Below, piece after piece: positions 28,672 to 37,486 of a stretch of 43,846 bases of DNA. The first letter of the stretch is position 1. Each line of letters begins with the position of its first letter. Source of the stretch: Candidatus Nomurabacteria bacterium (GTDB lineage Bacteria; Patescibacteriota; Saccharimonadia; Saccharimonadales; Saccharimonadaceae); contig JAISJL010000033.1 in assembly GCA_031261545.1 (NCBI GenBank), positions 1-43,846 on the forward strand. The letters run 5' to 3'. The notes under the pieces were generated by a model. The model saw nothing but the letters and a program-made list of their open reading frames with translations. It was not told where the DNA came from and made no database searches. Both the position numbers and the translations under genes were made by a program.

Positions 28672-30087
28672 TCAAAACGAGCCGTCGCGACAGATGACGG
28701 CTTTTATGGTGCGGAAGAAGATTTTGATGTCGAAGATGATGGACCAGTTGCTGACATAGAAGATTTCCAGCTTGACGCGTTCGGCAAAGGGGAGGTTTGA
28801 GCGCCCGGAGACGCTGGCAAGGGAGGTGAGGCCGGGTTTGATTGAGAAGAGGACGCTGTCGTTGGATTTGTAGAAATCGCGTTCGTCGGGGAGGATGGGG
28901 CGTGGGCCGATGATGGACATTTTGCCGCTCAAGATGTGGAGGATTTGGGGGAGTTCGTCGAGGGAGGTGGCGCGGAGGAACTTGCCGAAAAGGGTGTCGA
29001 CGCGGGGGTCTTGGGCGATTTTGCGGTTCTTCGCATAGTCATTGGCGAGATCTTTGCGACCCATTTTCTCGAAAATGGCGATGGCGTCTTGGCCAGAGAA
29101 CTTTTGGTTCATGGTGCGGAACTTGAGCAGCTTGAAAGTTTTGCCGTATTGACCGAGGCGTTTTTGGATGAAGAAAATTGGGCCGCGGTTGAAGAGTTTT
29201 TGGCAAAGAACTAAAATTGCGAAAACAATGAGCCAGATAGGTGACAAAATGATAACCCAAAAGAGGTCGAAAAGGCGTTTGACGATGAGGTTCCAGCCGA
29301 CGAGTGGGGTTTCGGAGATGGTGACGATGGGGTAGCCCCAGTTGATGACGGCTTGGTTGCGGGAATTGTAGAATTCTGGCTCTTCGGCGATGAAATTATA
29401 GGAAATGAAGCGGTTGCGAGAGGCGTTCAGGAGTTGTTCGGCGAGTCGGTCGCGTGCGGAGACGTCGGTTTGGATGATGGAGTCGAGTTTGAGTTTGCGC
29501 AGGTTTTTGATGACTTCGTCGGTGTCGCTGAAATCGGGGATGTTGTCGATTTTGATGCCAAAGGTTGCGACGACTTGGCCTGTTTCGGGCTGGGTGAGGA
29601 TTTGTTCGGCGATGTCACGCGTGGTGGCGGAATTGCCGACCAACAAGATGCGCGGTTGGTGGTGGCGACGGAAAAAACGGGCGACGAATAAGATGATTAG
29701 ACGGAGAATAATGACGGCTAAGATGGTGAAGACGAGGGCGTAGAAAATGACCAGACGGGCAGGGAAAATGTTGAGGTCGAAGAGATATTGGAAAGAGATG
29801 AGCGCCATCATGCCTAGACAAGTGCCGAAAATGATGCGGGGAATGAAACGGAAAGGTTTGCGGGAGGTCTTTGGGTTGTATAAACCGAGAGTGGCGAAGA
29901 TGATGAGCCAAAATGGGGTGATGATGAGGGTGGAGATGAGGAAGTCGTGAGCAAAAACGGGGGCAAGGAGCGGGCGTGGGTCGAGATTGACGCGCAAGAT
30001 GTAGGCTCCGATGAAAGCCGCAACCAAAAGCAAGGCGTCGCCGATGAGGAAGGCGAAATCGAGGAGATGGGAGTTTTTCTTGAACAT
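28672..30087 (-). CDS. polyprenyl-phosphate sugar-1-phosphate transferase (WcaJ/PglC-type)
   Basis: 471 aa. The N-terminal half holds four to five membrane helices and a Rossmann-like region (ILLVGNSATTRDIAEQILTQ), as in WcaJ/WbaP-type enzymes. The C-terminal third is the bacterial sugar transferase domain: KRLFDLFWVIILSPIWLIVF, GPIFFIQKRLGQYGKTFKLL then KFRTM, LRATSLDELPQILHILSGKM, SIIGPRPILPDE, KPGLTSLASVSGRSNLPF. It transfers a sugar 1-phosphate to undecaprenyl phosphate, the first step in making surface polysaccharide or glycoprotein glycans. It stands alone here, without glycosyltransferase neighbours. The mRNA is nearly leaderless: TGT-TATAAT ends 7 nt before the ATG. Confidence 0.93.
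   Translation of the reverse strand: MFKKNSHLLDFAFLIGDALLLVAAFIGAYILRVNLDPRPLLAPVFAHDFLISTLIITPFWLIIFATLGLYNPKTSRKPFRFIPRIIFGTCLGMMALISFQYLFDLNIFPARLVIFYALVFTILAVIILRLIILFVARFFRRHHQPRILLVGNSATTRDIAEQILTQPETGQVVATFGIKIDNIPDFSDTDEVIKNLRKLKLDSIIQTDVSARDRLAEQLLNASRNRFISYNFIAEEPEFYNSRNQAVINWGYPIVTISETPLVGWNLIVKRLFDLFWVIILSPIWLIVFAILVLCQKLFNRGPIFFIQKRLGQYGKTFKLLKFRTMNQKFSGQDAIAIFEKMGRKDLANDYAKNRKIAQDPRVDTLFGKFLRATSLDELPQILHILSGKMSIIGPRPILPDERDFYKSNDSVLFSIKPGLTSLASVSGRSNLPFAERVKLEIFYVSNWSIIFDIKIFFRTIKAVICRDGSF
28680..28705 (+). terminator. terminator of the secE-nusG operon
   Basis: AGCCGTC (28680-28686), 9-nt loop, GACGGCT (28696-28702), then T's. The perfect 7-bp stem lies 9 nt after the nusG stop and overlaps the last codons of the convergent sugar transferase gene. 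rplK does not follow nusG. Confidence 0.85.
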
Positions 30088-30144
30088 ATAATATATTATA
30101 ACATGAAATTTGAATTGTATTGTGTTGATTTTTGATTTTGGTTA

Positions 30145-30153
30145 TGGTAAGAT
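30145..30153 (+). promoter_or_regulatory. extended -10 promoter of the aldolase gene, leaderless
   Basis: TGG-TAAGAT (TAAGAT 30148-30153), then AGTAGT and the ATG at 30160: six nucleotides. Confidence 0.6.
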
Positions 30154-30159
30154 AGTAGT

Positions 30160-31233
30160 ATGAATATTGTTGTGAAAGAAAGTAAGGTTGGGGCAACAAA
30201 GGTCAAGAAGAATGTCGATTCGGCGTTGCGGAGGTATCTGCTTGCAAATCCGAGTTTGAGCGATTTGGTGCAGTTTATTTTTATAAACAATCGGGGGATT
30301 TTGGCGGCGGACGAGAGTGGCGGATCGATTGCGAAGAAATTTGCGGCGATGAAGATCGAGGATAACGAGAAAAATCGCAGGGACTACCGTAACATCTTTT
30401 TGTCGGCGGAGGGGTTGGAGAATTATTGTGGTGGCGTGATTATGTTCGAGGAGACTGCTGCGCAAAAGGCGGACAATGGGCAACTCTTTGGCGATTTGTT
30501 GTTGGATAAGAACATTTTGCCGGGGATTAAATTGGATCGAGGTTTGGTGGAATTGCCGAACTTTGCGGGGGAGACTTGGACGCGTGGGCTGGACGATTTG
30601 GCGGAGAGACTGGAGAAATATTTTGCGATGGGGTTTCGGTTTGCAAAATGGCGCGCGGCTTTCCAAATTGTTGGGAATAAATTGCCGAGTGCTACGGCAA
30701 TGGATCTCAACACGACGATTTTGGCGGTTTATGCGTCGCTGTGTCAGAATGCGGGAATCGTGCCGATTGTTGAGCCAGAGGTGGTGCATGATGGGGATTA
30801 CAACATTGAGACTTGTGCCTTAGCGACGACGAAGATTATCAAGATGTTGATGGAAAAATTGAGCGAATATCGAGTGGATTTGACGGGGACGATCTTGAAA
30901 TGTAACATGGTTTTGGCCGGGAAGAAGTATGTGGTGCAGTCTTCGTCGCTAGACGTGGCGGAGGCGACGATTTCGGTTCTCAAAAACACGGTGGCGCCAA
31001 AGATTGGGGCGGTGGTGTTCCTTTCTGGTGGGCAAACGCCTGAGCAAGCAGCGAAAAACTTCCATGCTATCAAAAATCTCAATCTTTCGGAGGGAGTGTT
31101 GCCGTTTCCTGTGTCGTTTTCGTTTGCGAGGGCTTTGCAAGATCCGGCTTTGACGGCGTGGTGTGGCAAAGAGAGCAATTTTGGCGTGGCGCAGAAAGAG
31201 TTCGTTAAGCAGTTGCAAAGGGTCGCAGAATAG
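30160..31233 (+). CDS. class I fructose-bisphosphate aldolase
   Basis: 357 aa. NNRGILAADESGGSIAKKF is the phosphate-binding/active-site start of the class I (Schiff-base) family; MFEETAAQ, GIKLDRGLVELP, FRFAKWRAAF (active-site Lys/Arg), VPIVEPEVVHDGDY, and GTILKCNMVLAGKK with the Schiff-base lysine at about residue 247. LSGGQTPEQAAKNFHAI follows as expected. It cleaves fructose 1,6-bisphosphate to glyceraldehyde 3-phosphate and dihydroxyacetone phosphate without metal. This eukaryote-like class I form is less usual in bacteria than class II. Leaderless promoter. A structured element (E5) follows its stop. Confidence 0.95.
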   Translation: MNIVVKESKVGATKVKKNVDSALRRYLLANPSLSDLVQFIFINNRGILAADESGGSIAKKFAAMKIEDNEKNRRDYRNIFLSAEGLENYCGGVIMFEETAAQKADNGQLFGDLLLDKNILPGIKLDRGLVELPNFAGETWTRGLDDLAERLEKYFAMGFRFAKWRAAFQIVGNKLPSATAMDLNTTILAVYASLCQNAGIVPIVEPEVVHDGDYNIETCALATTKIIKMLMEKLSEYRVDLTGTILKCNMVLAGKKYVVQSSSLDVAEATISVLKNTVAPKIGAVVFLSGGQTPEQAAKNFHAIKNLNLSEGVLPFPVSFSFARALQDPALTAWCGKESNFGVAQKEFVKQLQRVAE

Positions 31234-31274
31234 GTAGATAATTTTTCGGGTCCTGCCACTTGTTTGCGTTAGCA

Positions 31275-31417
31275 CCGACCCACAATACGCTTTTTCTCTG
31301 CTCATCGCCTTACTCGTGACTAAAATTAGACTCTCGGACTTCGTCCGCCGCTAGCGCGGACGTCTAATTTTAATCCTCGCTCGGCATAACTCGCTACGAA
31401 AAAGGGATTGGGGTCGG
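31275..31417. repeat. branched long inverted repeat (element E5) between convergent genes
   Basis: Outer stem CCGACCC (31275-31281)/GGGTCGG (31411-31417) continuing to CTTTTT/AAAAAG (31399-31404). Inner perfect stem TAAAATTAGAC (31321-31331)/GTCTAATTTTA (31362-31372) encloses two GC hairpins, CGGAC-TTC-GTCCG and CCGC-TAGC-GCGG. This is the same branched plan as E1. It fills most of the 224-nt gap between the aldolase and rpmG 3' ends; no ORF is apparent in the gap. Confidence 0.75.
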
Positions 31418-31457
31418 CTTTGCGCATGCGAAAACGTGTTTTGCAGTGTGCGGAGTT

Positions 31458-31667
31458 TTAGCCCTTGCGTGGCTTGACTTCGTTGCGACCGAGGTTCTTT
31501 TTGGTTTCTTCGAAGACGACGTGGGTGCGCGTCTTTGGGTCGTATTTCTTGAGGGTCAATTTTTCCGGTGTGTTCATAGTGTTTTTGCTGGTGTAGTAAG
31601 CACGGAGGCCGCTTTCTTTGCTGACCAAGCCGACTAATTTTCTCTTTGTAGTATTCTTCTTTACCAT
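31458..31667 (-). CDS. rpmG: 50S ribosomal protein L33
   Basis: 69 aa: [20 protein letters not shown], then [17 protein letters not shown], the L33 core, plus a basic tail. The zinc-binding cysteines of the C+ form are replaced (S16-K-E-S19 for CxxC, and none later), so this is the Zn-independent C- form. It binds 23S rRNA near the E site. The start at 31667 follows a TGA-TATAAT box (31682-31677) with 9 nt between, predicting a ~3-nt leader. Same strand as the GH57 gene upstream but with its own promoter. Confidence 0.93.
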   Translation of the reverse strand: MVKKNTTKRKLVGLVSKESGLRAYYTSKNTMNTPEKLTLKKYDPKTRTHVVFEETKKNLGRNEVKPRKG

Positions 31668-31709
31668 AATACTTATATTATATCACACTCGCCCCGAAAA
31701 AGCAAGAGT

Positions 31710-32978
31710 TTAGCGTGAGTTTTTGCTGATTTTGGCTTGGGCAAGGCGGTCTTTGAGGTCGCGAACGGCATTGGCCCAGTATAAATAAGCAAAATAGGGG
31801 GATTCGTAAGGCGAGAAATAGGCGTGGACGTCGCCATCTGACCAGTATTTGGTACACATGTAATAGGGGTGGTCGGAGGTTTGGAGTTTGCGCCAATCGT
31901 CAAGGATTTGAGCTTGGGTTTGGGATTTTGGCAGTTGTGTGATGTCGGGCGAGAGGGAATAGATTTCTTTGAGGGCTTCTTGTTGCATTTTGTTGCCTGT
32001 CCATGCCGAGAGGTCGCGTTCGGTGTCCGCCCAGGTGACGGTTTCGGGCATGGAGATTTCGGCGACTTTTGGCAAGATTTCGGCGGCTTCGTCGATGCGG
32101 AGGAAGTCGTTGCTGGGGTCGGAACACCATCTTTGGACAAATTTATCGAAAAACTCGAAAATGCCGCTGTCTGCCCACTGGTGTTCGCCAAAGGTCTCAA
32201 AATCCATGAATAAATTGAGCAGAGGGCCTTGGAGCGTGGCGGTTTCGCACCAATGGAGGTATTTTTCGACGCTCAGGGGGTGTTCCTTCCAGTTGTGATC
32301 CGAGAAGCGGAAAGCGATGTCGTCGCTGAGTCGATAATTTTTGAGCAAAAGTGCGGCGTTACCGTCGGTATGCCACGGTTCGTAGACGAAATTGGGGCTG
32401 CGCCATCCGAGGACTTTGTCCCAGCCCTCGGCCAAGATGGCCTTGAAGCCGGCGGAAGCGGCCCATTTGCCGAGATGGTTATTGTAGGAAAGTTCGGTGC
32501 CGCGAAAGGAGGTTGGCGTGACGCCGAAAAGGCGTTTGAAGGTGTCCATCTGTTGTTTTACTTGAGCTTCGAATTCGGGTAAATCGTAAAAAAAGGCGAG
32601 AGAATGGTAGTAAGTTTCGGCAACGAGTTCGCATTTGCCGGTGGCGACGAGATCGCGGAGCTTGTCGAGGATGTCTGGGGCGTATTCTTCGGCTTGTTCC
32701 AAGGTCATACCGGGGATAGATAAAGAAACCTTGAACTTTGGTTCGGTCTTGGCGAGTTTGAGTAGCATTTTTAGTGTGGGACGGTAGGACTTTTCGGCGA
32801 CCTTGAGAAAAATATCGCGGTTGTTGGTTTTGTCGCCAGATGGTGCGTTGAAGTAATCGTGATGTTGGTCGACGTCGAAAATGGTGTAGGGGCGGACGCG
32901 GTAAGGTTGGTGCATGTGTAGATAAAGGCAGATGTGCCGTTGAAATTGCTGGTCGTCCAAAAAATCCTGTTTTTGCAT
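31710..32978 (-). CDS. GH57-family alpha-amylase-like glycoside hydrolase
   Basis: 422 aa from the ATG at 32978; the longer frame upstream lacks family similarity and spans the promoter (TGC-TATACT, 7 nt before this ATG). GH57 landmarks: CLYLHMHQPYRVRPY (first conserved region), a CELVAETYYHSLAF region with the presumed nucleophile Glu, FRGTELSYNN, and LFMDFETFGEHQW with the presumed acid Asp. GH57 retaining enzymes act on alpha-glucans (amylase, 4-alpha-glucanotransferase or branching enzyme). No signal peptide, so it acts on internal glycogen or imported oligosaccharides. Nothing disrupted. Confidence 0.92.
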   Translation of the reverse strand: MQKQDFLDDQQFQRHICLYLHMHQPYRVRPYTIFDVDQHHDYFNAPSGDKTNNRDIFLKVAEKSYRPTLKMLLKLAKTEPKFKVSLSIPGMTLEQAEEYAPDILDKLRDLVATGKCELVAETYYHSLAFFYDLPEFEAQVKQQMDTFKRLFGVTPTSFRGTELSYNNHLGKWAASAGFKAILAEGWDKVLGWRSPNFVYEPWHTDGNAALLLKNYRLSDDIAFRFSDHNWKEHPLSVEKYLHWCETATLQGPLLNLFMDFETFGEHQWADSGIFEFFDKFVQRWCSDPSNDFLRIDEAAEILPKVAEISMPETVTWADTERDLSAWTGNKMQQEALKEIYSLSPDITQLPKSQTQAQILDDWRKLQTSDHPYYMCTKYWSDGDVHAYFSPYESPYFAYLYWANAVRDLKDRLAQAKISKNSR

Positions 32979-33074
32979 ATAAATAAGTATAGCACAAATA
33001 AAATGCCAAGTAAAGGCTTGTAGTTTTTGAGAAAATGGTATATTATAGAGGAAGTTATTTAATGAGAGGAGATT

Positions 33075-34922
33075 ATGGCGGAAAAAAAGAAGAATAGTGC
33101 AGGAAAGATGGTGCGACAAGTGGTGTTTTGGGGGATTATATTGTTGATTGTCGGCGGAGTGTTTTCGGTGTTGAAGCCAGAAGCGCCGCTGGAGAAGATG
33201 GCGGTGTCGGAGGTGGTGAGTAAGGCGAATAATGGCGAAATAAAACAGATTGAGATAACGGAAAATAACCTGAAAGTTACGCTCAAGGATGAGGAAAAGC
33301 CGAGTTTTCAGTCGGTTAAGGAAAATGGAAGTATTTATGAGCAGGGATTAAAGACGGATGCGCCAGTGGAAGTTTCGGTGAGCGAGGAGTCGGGTTTTGG
33401 GGCGATTTTGGGAGATGTGCTGATTATGGGGTTGCCAACATTGGCTTTGATCATATTCTTTATATTTATGATGAAATCGGCGGGGAACGCGAATAACAGC
33501 GCGATGAACTTTGGTAAGGCGAAGGCGCGGATTTATGGTCCAGATAAGAAAAAGATTACTTTTGACGAAGTAGCGGGTAACGAAAGCGCTAAACAAGATC
33601 TGTGGGAAGTGGTGGATTTCTTGAAAGCACCAGCGAAATATGAGAAATTGGGGGCAAAGATCCCGAGGGGCGTGCTGCTCGAGGGTGCGCCTGGGACGGG
33701 TAAGACGCTGATGGCGCGAGCGGTGGCGGGAGAGGCAGAAGTGCCGTTTTTCTCGATTTCGGGATCGGAGTTTGTGGAGATGTTTGCTGGTGTGGGCGCT
33801 TCACGCGTGCGAGATCTCTTCGCCAAGGCGAAGAAAAATGCGCCAGCGATAATCTTCATTGACGAGGTTGATGCGGTGGCGAAGAAGCGTTCGCAGAGAG
33901 GTGGTGGGGCGCATGACGAAAATGAACAGACATTGAATCAGATCTTGGTGGAGATGGATGGGTTTGAGAACGAGACGGGTGTGATTGTGATGGCGGCGAC
34001 GAACCGGCGAGATATGCTTGACCCAGCGCTGCTGCGACCTGGTCGGTTTGATCGGCATATTCAGGTGACTTTGCCAGAGCGACGTGAGCGATTGGATATC
34101 TTGAAAGTCCACTTTAAGAATAAGCCAGTGGATGCGAGTGTGGATTTGGATAAGATGGCGGCAAAGACGGCTGGGTCATCTGGAGCAGATTTGGCGAATA
34201 TCGCGAACGAGTCAGCAATTATCGCGGCGAGATTAGGACACGAAAAGATTGGTAACCAAGATGTGGTTGAGGCTTTTGAGAAGGTGGCGATTGGGCCAGA
34301 ACGCAAGAGCAAGGTGATGAACGAAAAGGAGCGTGAAAGCACGGCATACCACGAGGCGGGGCATGCGATTGTGGGGCATGTTTTGCCGAATAGCGATCCA
34401 GTGCATAAGATTACGATTATTCCACGCGGACGAACGGGTGGTGTAACATGGTTTTTGCCGCCAGAAGATAGGAATTACACCTCGATTCATGAATTTAAGG
34501 ATATCTTGGCGCGCGGGATGGCGGGGCGAAGTGCGGAGAAATTGGTCTATGGCGAGGGCGGGATTACGACTGGGGCAGGATCGGACTTGAAGCATGCAAC
34601 GGAATTGGCACGGGATATGATCATGGAGCAGGGCATGGGCGAAAATCTGCAAAATCAGGTCTTTCCGAATAGCGATGATGATGGATTTTGGGCTGGTGCG
34701 TCGAAACCGTATTCGGAGAAAACAGCAGAAGAGATTGACAAGGAAGTAGCGAAATTGCTGAAAGATGCGACGAAGCGAGCGGATGAGATTTTGGCGGCCA
34801 ACCGTGAGGATTTGGAGAAGCTAAAAGATGCCTTGATTGAGAAGGAAACCTTGGACGAGAACGATGTGGCGGAGGTCCTGAAGACGGCTAAACTGCCAGA
34901 GGTGGCAAAGCAGAAGGCGTAG
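33075..34922 (+). CDS. ftsH: ATP-dependent zinc metalloprotease FtsH
   Basis: 615 aa; ATG after GAGAGGAG. First membrane helix [18 protein letters not shown], an outer domain of ~65 residues, second helix [16 protein letters not shown], then the AAA module: Walker [10 protein letters not shown] (~204), Walker [11 protein letters not shown] (~259), second-region [20 protein letters not shown]. The protease domain has HEAGH (~426) and a downstream Asp-containing [16 protein letters not shown]. FtsH degrades misfolded or regulatory membrane and cytosolic proteins. The C-terminus ends [12 protein letters not shown]. The only gap to murJ is one base, so the two are co-transcribed. Confidence 0.97.
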   Translation: MAEKKKNSAGKMVRQVVFWGIILLIVGGVFSVLKPEAPLEKMAVSEVVSKANNGEIKQIEITENNLKVTLKDEEKPSFQSVKENGSIYEQGLKTDAPVEVSVSEESGFGAILGDVLIMGLPTLALIIFFIFMMKSAGNANNSAMNFGKAKARIYGPDKKKITFDEVAGNESAKQDLWEVVDFLKAPAKYEKLGAKIPRGVLLEGAPGTGKTLMARAVAGEAEVPFFSISGSEFVEMFAGVGASRVRDLFAKAKKNAPAIIFIDEVDAVAKKRSQRGGGAHDENEQTLNQILVEMDGFENETGVIVMAATNRRDMLDPALLRPGRFDRHIQVTLPERRERLDILKVHFKNKPVDASVDLDKMAAKTAGSSGADLANIANESAIIAARLGHEKIGNQDVVEAFEKVAIGPERKSKVMNEKERESTAYHEAGHAIVGHVLPNSDPVHKITIIPRGRTGGVTWFLPPEDRNYTSIHEFKDILARGMAGRSAEKLVYGEGGITTGAGSDLKHATELARDMIMEQGMGENLQNQVFPNSDDDGFWAGASKPYSEKTAEEIDKEVAKLLKDATKRADEILAANREDLEKLKDALIEKETLDENDVAEVLKTAKLPEVAKQKA

Positions 34923-34923
34923 G

Positions 34924-36555
34924 ATGAAGTTTAAGCTCCGAAGTGTGGTCGCGTTGGCGAACAAGAAACTGCCGATTAAACTGGCGGCTTTGGTGCTGGC
35001 TGGGTCAACTTTGATTTCGGCGCTTTTGGGGATTTTTCGCGATCGGTTGCTCAACACGTTGTATTTGGACACTTATCCGGCGGGGATTGATGCCTATACG
35101 GTGGCGTTCACGGTTCCGGATTTCATGTTCTTTCTTCTGGTTTCGGGTGCGCTTTCGGTGACCTTTATTCCGGTTTTTAATAAGCAACTGATGAGCGATA
35201 GGCGCAAAGAAGCGTGGCGGCTGAGTTCGAGCGTGCTTAACATCTTTGCGATTGCGACGATGGTGGTGAGCGTGCTGATTATGATTTTTGCCGAGCCCTT
35301 GGTGAAGCACGTGGTGGGCCCGGGGCTGAGCGAGAGTAGCATGGCTTTGGCGGTTTCGATGATGCGCGTGGTGGCGATCAATCCGTTTCTTTTTGCGATT
35401 TCGACCGTTTTGGCGAGTATTCAGCAAGCGGTGGGGCGGTTTGTGTTCTATGCAATGGCGCCAGCAGTGTATAACATCGGGATCATCATTGGGATTACAC
35501 AGTTTACAGGGGGGATTACGATTTTTGGGGTGCAGATTTTTGAGGGAGGGATTATGGGCGTGGCGCTGGGAGTGGTGCTGGGAGCGATTTTGCAACTGGT
35601 GATTAGTATTGTTGGGGTTTTGGGGCTGGGCTTTGATTATGAATTTAAGATTGACAAGAAAAGCGCATCGCTCAAAAAGGTCTTTGGACTGTTGCCGGCG
35701 CGGTCGATTGATCAGGGGATAGATTACGTCAACCAGTTGGTAGAGATAAATATGGCATCACGGATGGGGAGCGGAACGGTGCGGTCGTTTCAACAGGCGT
35801 CGAGTTTGTCGCTGATGCCGGTGAACCTGATTGGGACAGCGGTGGCGACAGCCTTTTTCCCGAAAATGACGGAGGATTTGGGGGCGGATAACACTGGGGC
35901 GTTCAAGCGTGATTTTTCGGATGGGCTGCGGACAATTATTTGGTTAGCACTGCCGATTTCGCTGGTCGCCTTTGCCACACGTGGTTATGTGGTGAACTTT
36001 ATCAAAAACGGTGGTGACCAACTAATTGCGTCGCTCCTAGGTATTTTGGTGATTTCGATTTTTTGTCGCTGTTTGTTCGCCATTTTGTCGCGCGGGTTTT
36101 ATGCCAGTCAAGACACGAGGACGCCGCTATTGGTGTCGGTGGCAGCGATTGGGTTGAACATTGGGCTAGCAGTGTGGTTTACTTTGGGGTTGAAGATTGG
36201 GCCGTATGGGTTGGCGTATGCGGAGAGCATCGGGGCTGTGGTGGAGATTACGCTGCTGATGGTGTTGTTGGGGCGTAAGTTCAAGAATCTGTTTTCGTTA
36301 CAATTTGCGCGGACGGTGATTAAGATAGTTTTTGCGAGTGCGGCGGCTTTTGTGGTGGCGTATTTTATGACGCACCAATTTCAATTGGCGGCGACGGATG
36401 ATAGCTTTGGTGATACTTTTCCGAAGTTTTTGTTGATTAGTTTGGGTAGTTTTTTGGTCTATTTTTTGATTGGCTTTGTGCTGAAAATCCCAGAGACGCG
36501 GCAGATGGTGGGCAAGATTGGGAAGATGCTCGGGCGGGTTGTAAAGAAGCGATAG
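34924..36555 (+). CDS. murJ: lipid II flippase MurJ
   Basis: 543 aa with about 14 hydrophobic segments. Family blocks: TLISALLGIFRDRLLNTLY at the N-terminus (the conserved arginine-containing helix), FTVPDFMFFLLVSGALSVTF then IPVFN, ISTVLASIQQAVGRFVFYAM then AP, and SRGFYASQDTRTPLLVSVAA. It flips lipid-linked peptidoglycan precursors to the outer face of the membrane. With ddl at 42603 it shows that the cell makes peptidoglycan. The start ATG is right after the ftsH stop; the GTAGG ribosome-binding site is weak, so translational coupling is likely. The C-terminal tail is basic. Confidence 0.95.
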   Translation: MKFKLRSVVALANKKLPIKLAALVLAGSTLISALLGIFRDRLLNTLYLDTYPAGIDAYTVAFTVPDFMFFLLVSGALSVTFIPVFNKQLMSDRRKEAWRLSSSVLNIFAIATMVVSVLIMIFAEPLVKHVVGPGLSESSMALAVSMMRVVAINPFLFAISTVLASIQQAVGRFVFYAMAPAVYNIGIIIGITQFTGGITIFGVQIFEGGIMGVALGVVLGAILQLVISIVGVLGLGFDYEFKIDKKSASLKKVFGLLPARSIDQGIDYVNQLVEINMASRMGSGTVRSFQQASSLSLMPVNLIGTAVATAFFPKMTEDLGADNTGAFKRDFSDGLRTIIWLALPISLVAFATRGYVVNFIKNGGDQLIASLLGILVISIFCRCLFAILSRGFYASQDTRTPLLVSVAAIGLNIGLAVWFTLGLKIGPYGLAYAESIGAVVEITLLMVLLGRKFKNLFSLQFARTVIKIVFASAAAFVVAYFMTHQFQLAATDDSFGDTFPKFLLISLGSFLVYFLIGFVLKIPETRQMVGKIGKMLGRVVKKR

Positions 36556-36558
36556 ATG

Positions 36559-36567
36559 TGTTATAAT
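36559..36567 (+). promoter_or_regulatory. extended -10 promoter of tRNA-His
   Basis: TGT-TATAAT (TATAAT 36562-36567). The mature tRNA, counting G-1, begins at 36576, so the primary leader is about 2 nt. Confidence 0.75.
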
Positions 36568-36575
36568 GGAATCAT

Positions 36576-36653
36576 GGCGAAAATAGCTCAGTTGGTTAGA
36601 GCGTCGGTTTGTGGTACCGAAGGTCGTGGGTTCGAGCCCCATTTTTCGCCCCA
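36576..36653 (+). tRNA. tRNA-His (anticodon GTG)
   Basis: Acceptor GCGAAAA/TTTTCGC with the extra G-1 (36576) opposite discriminator C, the histidine identity element; D arm with AGCTCAGTTGGTTAGAGC; anticodon stem TCGGT/ACCGA with loop TTGTGGT (anticodon GTG); T arm GTGGG-TTCGAGC-CCCAT; encoded CCA. 78 nt with G-1 and CCA. The promoter of the next gene begins within 10 nt of its end. Confidence 0.97.
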
Positions 36654-36656
36654 TTA

Positions 36657-36665
36657 TGGTATAAT
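36657..36665 (+). promoter_or_regulatory. leaderless promoter of the prepilin peptidase gene
   Basis: TGG-TATAAT (TATAAT 36660-36665), then 6 nt and the ATG at 36672. Any -35 contact would fall inside the tRNA-His gene. Confidence 0.75.
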
Positions 36666-36671
36666 ATAGTT

Positions 36672-37475
36672 ATGGATGTATTTTTTGTGATTTGGTGTTT
36701 TGTGTTTGGGGCAATTTTAGGGTCGTTTGCGGTGGCGACGTTTCACAGGATGTTTGATGACGATAAGAGCAAGCGATCGCACTGCGAGAAGTGTGGGCAT
36801 AAGTTGGGCTTGGCGGATTTGGTACCAGTAGTTTCGTGGATTTGGCTGCGTGGGAAATGCAGGTATTGTGGTGCTAAGATTGGGGCTTTGGAGATTATTG
36901 GGGAGATTGCGATGGGGCTACTCTTTGCTTTGGTTTATTGGTTTTTCCCTTTTGAGTTGGTGGATTTTTGGTCTATCCTTGCGTTTGGATTATTTTTGAT
37001 TTTATCTGTTGTTTTGATGATTTTGTTGATTTGCGATCAAAAAAAGCAACTTTTGCCAGTTTCGCTATTGACTTTTGCGGTAATCTGTGCTATAATGTAT
37101 AAGATAACCGCTTTGGTAGGCGGAGGCACTGGCGCGGGCTTGTTGCCAGTTTTGCTTGAGATTTTGTGGTCTATTTTGATTTTGAGCGGAGTGTATTTCT
37201 TGATTTATAAACTTTCGGGGGAGCGTGCAGTGGGAAGTGGGGATTGGATTTTGATGTTGCCGATGGCCATTGTGCTGGGGAATCCTGTTTTGGCGTTCTC
37301 GGAGATTTTTTTGGCTAACATTTTGGCGAGTTTGTTTGCGATTATATATATGGTTGTGAAAAAACGGAAACCTGCGCGATTGCCGCTGGCGCCGTTTGCG
37401 ATAATTGCCTTTTTTGTGATATTTCTTACGCAAAATGTGATTTTGGGGCTTGTAAAAAATCTTGGTTTGTTGTAA
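36672..37475 (+). CDS. pilD: type IV prepilin peptidase / N-methyltransferase
   Basis: 267 aa from the ATG at 36672. N-terminal GAILGSFAVATFHRMF and two CxxC pairs (C38/C41 and C63/C66), in CEKCGHKLGL and GKCRYCGAKI, form the zinc-binding loop of the A24 family. Catalytic aspartates lie in LICDQKKQLLP (~residue 121) and GSGDWILMLP (~189), with about eight membrane helices. It cuts the short leader of prepilins after Gly and methylates the new N-terminus. The four pilin-like genes follow directly, its obvious substrates. Confidence 0.93.
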   Translation: MDVFFVIWCFVFGAILGSFAVATFHRMFDDDKSKRSHCEKCGHKLGLADLVPVVSWIWLRGKCRYCGAKIGALEIIGEIAMGLLFALVYWFFPFELVDFWSILAFGLFLILSVVLMILLICDQKKQLLPVSLLTFAVICAIMYKITALVGGGTGAGLLPVLLEILWSILILSGVYFLIYKLSGERAVGSGDWILMLPMAIVLGNPVLAFSEIFLANILASLFAIIYMVVKKRKPARLPLAPFAIIAFFVIFLTQNVILGLVKNLGLL

Positions 37476-37486
37476 GATAGATGTAT

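Noticed and set aside
31458-31667. L33 as a pseudogene because the zinc cysteines are missing
   Set aside because: Cys-less (C-) L33 proteins are normal in many bacteria and the reading frame and length are intact.
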